A DNA stretch of 64,000 nt from Streptomyces atroolivaceus (lineage in GTDB: Bacteria > Actinomycetota > Actinomycetes > Streptomycetales > Streptomycetaceae). Shown piece after piece: positions 1 through 7,548 of this stretch. Location of the stretch: the NCBI RefSeq assembly GCF_000717025.1, contig NZ_JNXG01000002.1, positions 124,001 through 188,000 on the forward strand, written 5' to 3'. The translations under genes were made by a program, and so were the position numbers. Below the pieces are notes generated by a model. It was given only the letters and a program-made list of their open reading frames with translations. It did not search any database and was not told the origin of the DNA. Positions within the stretch are counted from its first letter, which is position 1. The number at the start of each line of letters is the position of its first letter.

Positions 1-973
1 CTGCCTCGCGGCGCCAGGTGGTGCGGTCACGCCGGCCGGGGAAGCCGAGGTCGAGCAGGTCCTCGGCGCGGCGGACGGCGTCGGCGCGCGGGGTGCCGGG
101 GGCGATCGGGATCTGGGCCTGGACCAGTTGTTCGCCCGGTGGGGCGAGGGCCGGGTCCTGGGCGGTGAACCGTTCGATCCAGCCCGGGGCGTCGAGGTCG
201 GAGATGATGAACGGGTCGCCGCGCCGGGTCCGCAGGGCAAGGTCGAGCAGGGCGGTCCGGCCGCTCTCCCAGGTCAGTGCGGGGTCCTCCAGCAGGGCAC
301 GGGCGGAGTCGAGGTGGGTGGCGACGATCACGGGACCGTCGCGCCGGAGGCCGTCCAGATCCCTGGGGCCGATGCGTGTGGCGGTCTCGACGCGTACGCC
401 GAGATCCCGGGCGCGGGAGGCCATCCGGTCGACGAGCCGCGCCCAGCCGCCGACGGGGTAGTGGGCCTCGGGCGGAAGGGCGGTGGCCCGGCGCAGGCGT
501 TCCTGGACGAAGGCGGCGGAGAGTGAGCCGGGGTCGTGGTGGAAGAGGGCCACGCCCATGTAGTGCGCCGCCGCGCGGGCGCCCTCTTCCCCCACCTGGC
601 CGGTGGCCCAGCTGAGGAAGCCGGCGTCGACGGGTGCCGTGCGGGAGCTGCGGCGGGCGAGGCGCAGCATGGCGAGGGGCGGGGTCCTGCGCAGGGCGCC
701 GTCGCGGTGGAAGCGGAAGCGGGTGCCTTCGAGGGGCGGTACGGAGGCGAGAGGGCCGAGGAGTTTCCGGTGTTCGAGCCAGGTCCAGTGCGGTCCGCGG
801 CGGTACAGGGCGTGCGGCCCGTCGTTGGTCAGGTAGGGGCCGTCCGAGGTTCTGGCCCGTCCGCCGAGGGTGTGGTGGGCCTCGTGGAGGGTGACCGGGA
901 CCCTGGATTCGGCTGCGGTGACGGCGGCGGTCAGTCCGGCGAGGCCGCCGCCGACGATGTGGATGCGCGGCAT
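1..973 (-). CDS. FAD/NAD(P)-dependent amine-oxidase-like oxidoreductase (partial, runs off left edge)
   Basis: The reading frame starts at ATG 973 and stays open to base 1, so only about 324 N-terminal residues are in the window. The first residues carry a dinucleotide-binding Rossmann motif (IVGGGLAGLTAA) followed by an acidic residue and the GGRA motif (LGGRART) seen in flavin amine oxidases, phytoene-desaturase-like enzymes and protoporphyrinogen oxidases. An AAGGAGA ribosome site lies about 7 bases before the start. The protein most likely binds FAD and oxidises an unknown small molecule; the substrate cannot be read from what is present. It is divergent from the pentapeptide-repeat gene, with 131 bases between them. 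Confidence 0.8.
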   Translation of the reverse strand, partial: MPRIHIVGGGLAGLTAAVTAAESRVPVTLHEAHHTLGGRARTSDGPYLTNDGPHALYRRGPHWTWLEHRKLLGPLASVPPLEGTRFRFHRDGALRRTPPLAMLRLARRSSRTAPVDAGFLSWATGQVGEEGARAAAHYMGVALFHHDPGSLSAAFVQERLRRATALPPEAHYPVGGWARLVDRMASRARDLGVRVETATRIGPRDLDGLRRDGPVIVATHLDSARALLEDPALTWESGRTALLDLALRTRRGDPFIISDLDAPGWIERFTAQDPALAPPGEQLVQAQIPIAPGTPRADAVRRAEDLLDLGFPGRRDRTTWRREA

Positions 974-1104
974 GGCTGGGTCTCCTTGCGGTGGGCGCTT
1001 CTGCATGGAGGACGGTCCGGCCGGCTGGTTCTGTGACATGGGCGGGGGCGATGCCGGTGGGGTGCGTCCCGCTGATGTCGGTGGTGTCCGACACGATGGG
1101 GGGC

Positions 1105-1803
1105 ATGGCACGTACAGGCAACGGGAACAGCAGGGGCGCGGGCGCGAGGAGCGGGATGGCGGAGGCGCGGCGGCCGGAGGTCCGGCTGCCGCCTCTCGTG
1201 GCGTACGACGGCGAGGGCCTGGAGCCCGACGGGGACTACGACGGTGTGCGCTTCGAGGAGACGGATCTCGCCGACGCGTCGGGGCCCGGGTCGCGCTTCC
1301 TGGACTGTGAGCTGCGCGGCTGTGCCCTGGACCGTGCGGAGCTGGGGCGGGCCAGGTTCATCGACTCGGTGCTGACGGGCGTGCGGGGCGTGGGCACCGA
1401 TCTCGCGGGGGCATCGCTGCGTGACGTGGAGGTGGTGGACGCGCGGCTGGGCGGGGTGCAGCTCCACGGTGCGGTGCTGGAGCGGGTGCTCGTGCGGGGC
1501 GGGAAGATCGACTACCTGAATCTGCGCACGGCACGGCTGAAGGACGTCGTGTTCGAGGGGTGTGTGCTCTCGGAGCCGGATTTCGGGGAGGCCCGGCTGG
1601 TGCGGGTGGAGTTCCGGGACTGTGTGCTGAAGCGCGCCGACTTCTCCGCCGTGCGGATGGAGTCCGTGGATCTGCGGACGGTCGCCGAGCTCGACATCGC
1701 CCGGGGTGTGGAGCGGCTGGCGGGGGCGGTGATCAGCCCGTCCCAGCTGATGGAGCTGGCTCCGGCGTTCGCGGCGCAGATCGGGGTGCGGGTGGAGGCG
1801 TAG
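1105..1803 (+). CDS. pentapeptide-repeat protein
   Basis: The 232-residue product has a polar N-terminus and then a run of quasi-repeats of five residues with A/L/V at the central position (for example ADFSA, LDRAE, ARFID, GASLR, AVLER, PDFGE) from about residue 45 to 205, which should fold as a right-handed quadrilateral beta-helix. ATG 1105 is preferred over ATG 991 because the upstream codons show no repeat character and would nearly abut the divergent gene's start. Pentapeptide proteins act as scaffolds or DNA mimics, but nothing here fixes a role. No signal peptide or membrane segment is seen. Confidence 0.75.
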   Translation: MARTGNGNSRGAGARSGMAEARRPEVRLPPLVAYDGEGLEPDGDYDGVRFEETDLADASGPGSRFLDCELRGCALDRAELGRARFIDSVLTGVRGVGTDLAGASLRDVEVVDARLGGVQLHGAVLERVLVRGGKIDYLNLRTARLKDVVFEGCVLSEPDFGEARLVRVEFRDCVLKRADFSAVRMESVDLRTVAELDIARGVERLAGAVISPSQLMELAPAFAAQIGVRVEA

Positions 1804-1818
1804 GGCCGCCGGGCTTCG

Positions 1819-2316
1819 TCAGAGGCGGGGGAAACGGGCCTGGAGATCCCAGACGACGGGGTTGTCGGCGAGGCCTTCGTGCATGTCGGCCAGGTCGGCG
1901 ATCAGGTCGTGCAGGAAATCGCGGGCCTCGCGGCGCAGCAGGGAGTGGCTGAACGTGAGCGGGGGCTCGTCACCGGGCATCCAGTCGGCCTCGACGTCCA
2001 CCCAGCCGAAGCGTCGTTCGAAGAGCATGCGGTCGGACGATTCGGTGAAGTCGAGCTCGGCGTACTGCTGGCGGTGCGAGCGGTTGCCCCGGGGGTCGCG
2101 GTCGATCTGTTCGACGATGTCGCAGAGTGCCCAGGCGAAGTCGAGCACGGGGACCCATCCCCAGGCTGTGGACACTTCCCGGTCGGCCTTGGTGTCGGCG
2201 AGGTAGACGTCGCCGGAGAACAGGTCGTGCCGCAGGGCGTGGACGTCCGCGCGGCGGTAGTCGGTCTGCGGGGGGTCCGGGAATCGCCGGGAGAGGGAGT
2301 AGCCGATGTCGAGCAC
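1819..2316 (-). CDS. conserved hypothetical protein
   Basis: A 165-residue acidic, tryptophan-rich protein (WGWVPVLDFAWAL, FGWVDVEADWMPGD) without membrane segments, signal peptide or a motif I recognise. It is convergent with the pentapeptide gene (15 bases apart) and lies upstream of senR on the same strand with a 61-base gap downstream. Codon use is ordinary for the region. The alternating hydrophobic/acidic C-terminal part (about 125-160) looks helical. It resembles a family of actinobacterial uncharacterised proteins; no function is proposed. Confidence 0.65.
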   Translation of the reverse strand: MLDIGYSLSRRFPDPPQTDYRRADVHALRHDLFSGDVYLADTKADREVSTAWGWVPVLDFAWALCDIVEQIDRDPRGNRSHRQQYAELDFTESSDRMLFERRFGWVDVEADWMPGDEPPLTFSHSLLRREARDFLHDLIADLADMHEGLADNPVVWDLQARFPRL

Positions 2317-2377
2317 GGTCCGATGGTGTCATGCCGCGTGAGCGCCCCGCGCCGTGCGGCGCCCGGGGGCCGCACGG

Positions 2378-3004
2378 CTACGGGAGCAGCCGTTGTTCCT
2401 TGGCGACGGCGACCGCTCCCGCCCGGGTGTCCACCCCGAGTTTCTCGTAGATCCGGCCCAGGTGGGTCTTGACGGTGGCCTCGCTGATGAAGAGGGCACG
2501 CGCGATGTCCCGGTTGCCGAGGCCCTGCGACAGCTGGCCGAGGATGTCGCGTTCGCGTTCGGTCAGGGTGGGCCGGGGGCTGCGCATCCGGGCCATGACC
2601 CGGCTGGCGACGGGCGGTGAGAGTGTGGTGCGGCCCTGCGCGGCGGCGCGGATCGCGGCGAAGAGCTCCTCCGGGCGTTCGGCCTTGAGCAGGTAGCCGG
2701 TGGCTCCCGCCTCGATGGCGCGGGTGATGTCGGCGTCGGTGTCGTACGTGGTGAGGACGAGGACGTGGCCGGTCCCGGCGGCCGCTATGCGGCGGGTGGC
2801 TTCGACGCCGTCGATCCCGGGGCCCAGCTGCAGGTCCATCAGGACGACGTCCGGGCCGAGCCTGGCGGCGAGGGCGACGGCTTCCTCGCCGCTGCCCGCC
2901 TCGCCCACGACCTCGATGTCGGGTTCGCCGCCGAGGAGGGCGAGCAGTCCGGCCCGTACGACGGCGTGGTCGTCGCAGAGCAGGATCCGTACGGGCGGAG
3001 TCAT
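2378..3004 (-). CDS. senR: NarL/FixJ-family response regulator, SenR-like
   Basis: The 208-residue protein has a receiver domain (residues 5-125; acidic pair D11/D12, phospho-acceptor D57, conserved K near 105) and a C-terminal LuxR-type helix-turn-helix (about 143-205, with LTERERDILGQL and ATVKTHLGRIYEKL). Its ATG overlaps the stop of the kinase gene as ATGA, so the two are translationally coupled. The neighbouring kinase and the divergent secreted HbpS-like gene reproduce the layout of the S. reticuli HbpS-SenS-SenR redox/haem sensing system, in which SenR binds the shared intergenic region; the symbol rests on this context and not on similarity scores. Confidence 0.8.
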   Translation of the reverse strand: MTPPVRILLCDDHAVVRAGLLALLGGEPDIEVVGEAGSGEEAVALAARLGPDVVLMDLQLGPGIDGVEATRRIAAAGTGHVLVLTTYDTDADITRAIEAGATGYLLKAERPEELFAAIRAAAQGRTTLSPPVASRVMARMRSPRPTLTERERDILGQLSQGLGNRDIARALFISEATVKTHLGRIYEKLGVDTRAGAVAVAKEQRLLP

Positions 3005-4344
3005 GCGCGTTCCTCCGGGGCGGGTGGGGCGGTTGGGGCGGTGTTGGGGTGGGGCAGGGGCACGGCGGCGGACAGGACCGTGCCTTCGCCCGGTGCCGAT
3101 TCGACGGTCAGGGTGCCGCCGAGCTGCTGGACGCGGGCCCGCATCGCCGGCAGCCCGTGGCCGCGTACGCCCTCGGGCGGGCGGGACGCCGGCCGGCCGG
3201 CGTCGAAGCCCCGCCCGTCGTCGGCGATGTCGAGGACGACCCGGTCGCCGAGGTGGGTCAGGGTCAGCGCGGCGACGGTGGCCTCCGCGTGCTCGGTGAC
3301 GTTCGCGAGGGCGCCCTGCGCGATCCGTAGCAGCGCCGACTGCACCCGGTCGGGGAGCGCGGCGGCCGGGACGCCCTCCACATGGCAGCGGACGGTGAGG
3401 CGGCCGCGTGCCTGGGAGGTCTCCCGGGTGGCGAGCGCGTGCAGGGCCGCTTCCAGTCCGCCGCCTTCCGCCAGGTCGGCCGGGGCGAGGTCGTGCACGA
3501 AGCGGCGGGCCTCGGCGAGGTTGCGTTCCGCGATGCCGGTCGCCGTCAGGACGTGGCGCCGGGCGGTGGCCGGGTCGGTGTCCCAGGAACGGTCGGCCGC
3601 CTGGAGCAGCATCTGCTGGCTGGAGAGGCCCTGCGCGAGGGTGTCGTGGATCTCCATGGACAGCCGCTGGCGTTCGGCGAGGGTCCCTTCCCGGCGTTCG
3701 GTGGCGGCCAGGTCCCTCCGGGTGCGCAGCAGGTCGTCGATCAGCTCCCGCTGACGTGCGGCCAGGTCCCGCTGGCGTACGGCCTGCCGCTGCATGTGGA
3801 CGAAGACGGCGGTGGCGACGGCGGCGACGGCGGGCGGGGCGAGGACGAGGTTCGGGTCGAAGCCGGTGGCGAGCCGGAGCTGGGCGGCGACGACGAACAC
3901 GGTGAGCAGGGCGACGAGTGCCAGGGCGGCGCGTGGCGGCAGGATCCGCAGTCCCGTGTAGAAGAGCGGAACCGCGCACCACGCGAAGCTCGGCGCGAGG
4001 ACGACGAGGACCATCCACACCACGACCAGGACGCCCAGCCAGGTCAGCCGGCGGGGAGTGGGGCGGGAGCCGAGCACCGGGCCCAGGAGGTACAGCACGG
4101 CGAGTACGGCCGACAACGCGATGATCCAGGGGGTCCGGGTCTCGCCGGGGTGGCGCATCAGGAAGCGCGTGAGCGAGGCGCCGAGCAGCAGGAAGAACGC
4201 GGCGTGCATGAGGAGGGCCATCCACCGGGCGTCGGGGTCGCCCGTGGTGCCCGGTGGGTCCGTGGTGCCCAACCGGTGCGCGGTGTCCGGCGGGTCCGTC
4301 GGCGCCGGCCGCCGTGCGTCCGGCTCGCTCGCGTTCCGCCGCAC
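3001..4344 (-). CDS. senS: sensor histidine kinase with five membrane segments, SenS-like
   Basis: The product has about five hydrophobic segments between residues 42 and 183, a HisKA_3 dimerisation domain with phospho-acceptor H233 (MEIHDTLAQGL) and a HATPase domain (DDGRGFD, GHGLPAMRARV). This is the NarL-partner kinase class. GTG 4344 gives 447 residues; ATG 4221 (residue 42, directly before the first membrane segment) would give 406 and may be nearer to the characterised SenS length. In S. reticuli SenS is kept in check or activated by the secreted haem-binding HbpS under redox stress. The divergent hbpS-like gene 251 bases away supports the same role here. Confidence 0.8.
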   Translation of the reverse strand: MRRNASEPDARRPAPTDPPDTAHRLGTTDPPGTTGDPDARWMALLMHAAFFLLLGASLTRFLMRHPGETRTPWIIALSAVLAVLYLLGPVLGSRPTPRRLTWLGVLVVVWMVLVVLAPSFAWCAVPLFYTGLRILPPRAALALVALLTVFVVAAQLRLATGFDPNLVLAPPAVAAVATAVFVHMQRQAVRQRDLAARQRELIDDLLRTRRDLAATERREGTLAERQRLSMEIHDTLAQGLSSQQMLLQAADRSWDTDPATARRHVLTATGIAERNLAEARRFVHDLAPADLAEGGGLEAALHALATRETSQARGRLTVRCHVEGVPAAALPDRVQSALLRIAQGALANVTEHAEATVAALTLTHLGDRVVLDIADDGRGFDAGRPASRPPEGVRGHGLPAMRARVQQLGGTLTVESAPGEGTVLSAAVPLPHPNTAPTAPPAPEERA

Positions 4345-4595
4345 CTCGTACCCCGCGCTTCCTCGACCATGACCTGCGCTGCCGCATCACCGCGCTGCTG
4401 CTGACCTGCGCGGACACCCCATGGTCACCCGCCGGGGCCACCTCCGCATCAACCGATCGGCTGACGGAGCGGTCGGCCGACGCGGGTGCCGCTTCCAGCC
4501 GGTACGCCGACGGCTCGGGCACGGGACCGGCCGGAGGATCGATAGCGGAAGCCGAACGGTTCGAGGCCGAGCCGAAATCACCCGAGGAGACCACC

Positions 4596-5153
4596 ATGAA
4601 GAAGATGTCGCTGCGCACCCGTGTCCTGACCGGTGCCGTCGCCGCCGCAGCCCTCGGCGCCGGTACGTTCGGCGCGATGTCCGCGAACGCGTCCGCCCCC
4701 GCGGCCGCGCCCGCCGCCGCCGTGAAGGCCGACGCCTCCGACCGGAACCTCCAGCAGTCCACCCACCTGACCGTCGCCGCCGCCACCAAGGCCGCGCAGG
4801 CCGCACTGGACGCCGCGAAGAAGGAGAACCAGCGCATCTCGGTGGCCGTCGTGGACCGCAACGGCAACACGCTCGTCACCCTGCGCGGCGACGGTGCGGG
4901 CCCGCAGTCCCCCGAGTCCGCCGTGAAGAAGGCGTACACCGCCGTCTCCTGGAACGCGCCCACCTCCGAGCTGGTCGAGCGCCTGGAGCAGGCCCCGAAC
5001 CTGAAGGACATCCCGGGCACCCTGTTCCTGGCGGGCGGGGCCCCGGTGCAGGCCAAGGGAGCCCCGGTCGCGGGCATCGGCGTGGCGGGAGCCCCCAGCG
5101 GCGCCCTGGACGAGAAGTTCGCCGCCGCGGGCGTCGCGGCCGTCTCGAAGTAG
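4596..5153 (+). CDS. hbpS: secreted haem-binding protein of the GlcG/HbpS family
   Basis: The 185-residue protein starts with a Sec signal peptide (basic MKKMSLRTRV, hydrophobic Ala-rich stretch, likely cleavage after NASA near residue 33). The mature part is a single GlcG/HbpS domain (repeated small-residue helices, VAVVDRNGN, GAGPQSPESAVKKAYTA, and a glycine-rich GAPVAGIGVAGAP tail). GAGGAGA 6 bases upstream sets the ATG. In the S. reticuli system HbpS forms an extracellular octamer, binds and degrades haem, and signals oxidative or iron stress to SenS. The divergent arrangement with senS-senR strongly supports that assignment. Confidence 0.8.
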   Translation: MKKMSLRTRVLTGAVAAAALGAGTFGAMSANASAPAAAPAAAVKADASDRNLQQSTHLTVAAATKAAQAALDAAKKENQRISVAVVDRNGNTLVTLRGDGAGPQSPESAVKKAYTAVSWNAPTSELVERLEQAPNLKDIPGTLFLAGGAPVQAKGAPVAGIGVAGAPSGALDEKFAAAGVAAVSK

Positions 5154-5189
5154 TCGGGGCCGGGGTCACCCGCCGGGCCCGCAAGCAGA

Positions 5190-5411
5190 AACCCGCAGGC
5201 CGCCCGACGCCTCGTCAGGGGCCGGCTGACGGCGCACCGGCACGGCAACGCCCCGACGGACTACTTCACCGCGTACGCCGAGAAGGCCTCCGGCCCGGAT
5301 CTGACGGAGCTGTGGGACACCTGGCTGGACGGCGGGAGCCGGCCTCCCGGAGGCCGACCGGCGACGCACGGGAGCCCCCGGCCGACCGGAGTCGGGCGGG
5401 GGCTCCCGTGA
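5190..5411 (+). pseudogene. C-terminal remnant of an M1-family aminopeptidase
   Basis: Frame +3 between hbpS and the terminator reads ...ARRLVRGRLTAHRHGNA, then a stretch ending EKASGPDLTELWDTWL, and stops at TGA 5409-5411. This is the end of the ERAP1-like/M1 metallopeptidase C-terminus (the HRHGNA..DF..LAEK.SG.DL..LWDTWL signature of actinobacterial M1 peptidases). No start codon, catalytic HExxH region or upstream homologous sequence is present, so it is a leftover of a deleted gene. The extent of the 5' end is uncertain. The terminator hairpin overlaps its last codons. Confidence 0.6.
5367..5410. terminator. bidirectional terminator between hbpS side and terD
   Basis: A perfect 13-bp inverted repeat (CACGGGAGCCCCC and its complement) encloses an 18-base loop that itself can pair (CCGAC/GTCGG). 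It sits between the convergent hbpS and TerD-family genes and can serve both strands. Confidence 0.75.
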
Positions 5412-5423
5412 AGAGCCGTGACG

Positions 5424-5999
5424 TCAGAGGTTGACGCCGAAGTCCTGGGCGATGCCGCGCAGGCCCGAGGCGTACCCCTGGCCGACCGCGCGGAACTTCC
5501 ACTCGGCGCCGTTGCGGTAGAGCTCGCCGAAGACCATGGCGGTCTCGGTGGCGGCGTCCTCGCTGAGGTCGTAGCGGGCGATCTCGGTGCCGCCGGCCTG
5601 GTTGATGATGCGGATGAAGGCGTTCCGCACCTGGCCGAAGTTCTGGCTGCGGGCTTCGGCGTCGTAGATGGAGACCGGGAAGACGATCTTGTCGATGTCC
5701 GCCGGGAGGCCCGCGAGGTTGACGTTGATCTGCTCGTCGTCGCCCTCGCCCTGGCCCGTGACGTTGTCACCGGTGTGGACGATGGTCTGGTCCGGCGTCG
5801 CCTTGTTGTTGAAGAAGACGAAGTGGCCGTCGGAGTAGACCTTGCCGGCCGGGTTCACCGCGATCGCCGAGGCGTCGAGGTCGAAGTCGGTGCCGGTGGT
5901 GGTGCGGACGTCCCAGCCGAGGCCGACCGTGACGGCGGTCAGGCCCGGGGCCTCCTTGGTGAGCGAGACGTTGCCGCCCTTGGACAGGCTTACAGCCAT
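5424..5999 (-). CDS. TerD-family calcium-binding stress protein
   Basis: The 191-residue protein matches the TerD/CABP1 fold along its whole length: [20 protein letters not shown] at the N-terminus, the [18 protein letters not shown] motif, the [10 protein letters not shown] acidic calcium-binding motif and a C-terminal [22 protein letters not shown] 6-11 bases upstream supports the ATG. Streptomyces carry many TerD paralogues; they bind calcium and influence differentiation and stress tolerance, while tellurite resistance itself usually needs other ter genes, none of which is adjacent. It stands alone and is closed by the terminator at 5367-5410. Confidence 0.9.
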   Translation of the reverse strand: MAVSLSKGGNVSLTKEAPGLTAVTVGLGWDVRTTTGTDFDLDASAIAVNPAGKVYSDGHFVFFNNKATPDQTIVHTGDNVTGQGEGDDEQINVNLAGLPADIDKIVFPVSIYDAEARSQNFGQVRNAFIRIINQAGGTEIARYDLSEDAATETAMVFGELYRNGAEWKFRAVGQGYASGLRGIAQDFGVNL

Positions 6000-6171
6000 G
6001 GGAAGTCCCTTTCCTCGTCATGTGCGGGCTTCGTGCCATCACGAAAGCTACCGTCACCCGTCCTAACGCAGACAAGAGACCACGAGGTTCCTGCTCGCTT
6101 TACTTTCTTTGCCGAACTTCTGGCCGAACGCTCGCAAAACAAGGTGACGAACCGGTCGTGGGCCGGGGAAC

Positions 6172-6606
6172 ATGGGTGTCATGTCCGGGCCCTATGTCAT
6201 CCGCGGTTCGGTCTCCCTGCCGGAGGCCGAACTCATGTGGCGTTTCTCGCGGTCCTCCGGGCCCGGCGGGCAGCACGTCAACACGAGCGACTCCCAGGTG
6301 GAGCTCCGCTTCGACCTCGTGGCCACCGAATCGCTGCCCGAGGTGTGGAAGGCCCGCGCGGTCGAGCGGCTCTCGGGCCGGCTGGTCGGCGGCGTCGTGT
6401 CCGTACGCGCCTCGGAGCACCGCTCCCAGTGGCGCAACCGCGAGACGGCCGCCGTGCGGCTCGCCGCGCTCCTGGCCGAGGCCACGGCGCCGCCGCCCAA
6501 GCCGCGCCTCAAGAAGAAGATCCCGCGCGGCATCAACGAGCGCCGGCTGCGGGAGAAGAAGCAGCGGGGCGACACGAAGCGCGGGCGGTCCGGCCGGGAC
6601 TGGTGA
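6172..6606 (+). CDS. arfB: peptidyl-tRNA hydrolase ArfB, ribosome rescue
   Basis: The 144-residue protein has the class-I release factor GGQ loop (RSSGPGGQHVNTSDSQVEL, residues 27-45) but none of the codon-recognition domains of RF1/RF2, and ends in a long basic tail (KPRLKKKIPRGINERRLREKKQR) that in ArfB/YaeJ enters the empty mRNA channel. It therefore hydrolyses peptidyl-tRNA on ribosomes stalled without a stop codon. ATG 6172 has GGGGA close upstream; ATG 6181 (residue 4) is an equally possible start. The 3' end lies in a 29-bp duplicated sequence (6582-6639). Confidence 0.88.
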   Translation: MGVMSGPYVIRGSVSLPEAELMWRFSRSSGPGGQHVNTSDSQVELRFDLVATESLPEVWKARAVERLSGRLVGGVVSVRASEHRSQWRNRETAAVRLAALLAEATAPPPKPRLKKKIPRGINERRLREKKQRGDTKRGRSGRDW

Positions 6607-6639
6607 AACCCGGGCGGTCCGGCCGGGACCGGTGAAACC
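6582..6639. repeat. 29-bp tandem duplication spanning the arfB stop codon
   Basis: Bases 6582-6610 and 6611-6639 are identical except for one T/C difference; a third, decayed copy begins at about 6640. Each copy carries GGTGAAACC, so the stop TGA is present twice. Confidence 0.8.
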
Positions 6640-6694
6640 GGGTGCTCCGGCCGGGGCCGGCGGGAGCGCGTCGCGCACGGCGGTGGCGTACGGG

Positions 6695-7267
6695 TCAGCC
6701 GAGCTGCCGGTAGCGGCCCTTGAAGTACGTCAGGGGCTCGCCGTCCGAGCTCGGCAGTGACGCGGTCAGCACCCGTCCGATCACCAGGGTGTGGTCGCCG
6801 GCCGGGACGCGCTGCTCCGTGCGGCACTCCAGGGTGGCCAGCGCCCCGCCCACCAGGGGCGCTCCGGTGACCTCGCCGCGTATGCAGGGGATGTCCTCGA
6901 ACAGCAGCCGGTCGCTGATCCGTCCCTTCATGGCGAACCGCCCGGCGATCTGCCGCTGGTCCTGCGTCAGCACCGACACCGCCCACAGGGGCTGTTCGGC
7001 CAGCAGGTCGTCCATGCGTGAGTCGTTGCGCAGGCTCACCATGACCAGCGGCGGATCCAGGGAGACCGACATGAACGCGGTCGCCGTCATCCCGACGTCC
7101 TCGCCCCGGCCGTGCTCGTCGAGCGGTGGCTCCTCGGCGGTGATCAGCACCACGCCGGCGGCCAGGCGGGACAGGGCGGCGCGGAATTCGTCGTTGCTCA
7201 CCCCTTCAGGATGGGGGACGGCTTCGGGGCGCGGGGCGGGGGGAGTCTTCTGCAGCACACCGGGCAC
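6695..7267 (-). CDS. flavin reductase family protein
   Basis: The 190-residue protein is a Flavin_Reduct (PF01613-type) domain: FRAALSRLAAGVVLIT, the GMTATAFMSVSLDPPLVMVSL segment that binds the FMN isoalloxazine and phosphate, FEDIPCIRGEVTGAPLVGGALATLEC, and a C-terminal LTYFKGRYRQLG. These enzymes reduce free FMN or FAD with NAD(P)H for a partner monooxygenase, or act on flavin-linked substrates. No monooxygenase is adjacent. The start is uncertain: GTG 7267 gives the length stated, GTG 7201 (residue 23, just before NDEFRAAL) is closer to the usual family start. Confidence 0.8.
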   Translation of the reverse strand: MPGVLQKTPPAPRPEAVPHPEGVSNDEFRAALSRLAAGVVLITAEEPPLDEHGRGEDVGMTATAFMSVSLDPPLVMVSLRNDSRMDDLLAEQPLWAVSVLTQDQRQIAGRFAMKGRISDRLLFEDIPCIRGEVTGAPLVGGALATLECRTEQRVPAGDHTLVIGRVLTASLPSSDGEPLTYFKGRYRQLG

Positions 7268-7406
7268 GGTAGTGCCGCGGGGCGCGGCCTCGCATCGGGC
7301 CAGGGGACCAGCCGGGTCCTAGGACTCCGGAACCACCCGTACCGCTTTGCGTTCGGCAAGCAACGGGAGCCCCAGGGGGTGTTTCGGCCAGTCTTTACCA
7401 TCTGTT

Positions 7407-7420
7407 GTGACTTGAGTCAC
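7407..7420. promoter_or_regulatory. BldD-like palindrome upstream of cdgB
   Basis: GTGACTTGAGTCAC is a perfect inverted repeat matching the published BldD half-sites (AGTGA...TCACC). A second, shorter TCACTGTGA palindrome lies near 7472-7480. cdgB of S. coelicolor is a known BldD target, so this is the expected place for an operator. Binding is inferred. Confidence 0.5.
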
Positions 7421-7548
7421 AGAGAGCAATATTTGTTGACCCTGTGTACCGGGTGCACAGCTCACTGTGATTCAGTGGCCGGGACAGTGCAACAAGTACG
7501 TCGATATGAAACCTGGAGTTGCTGTCGAGGTCTCAGGGAGTGCGAGCA

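Noticed and set aside
2378..5248. A continuous 956-codon minus-strand frame
   Set aside because: Only its last 208 codons are the response regulator; the rest runs antisense to hbpS and out of frame with senS, a product of high GC.
5424..5999. Tellurite-resistance operon
   Set aside because: Only one TerD-family gene is present; lone TerD paralogues are common in Streptomyces and do not imply tellurite resistance.
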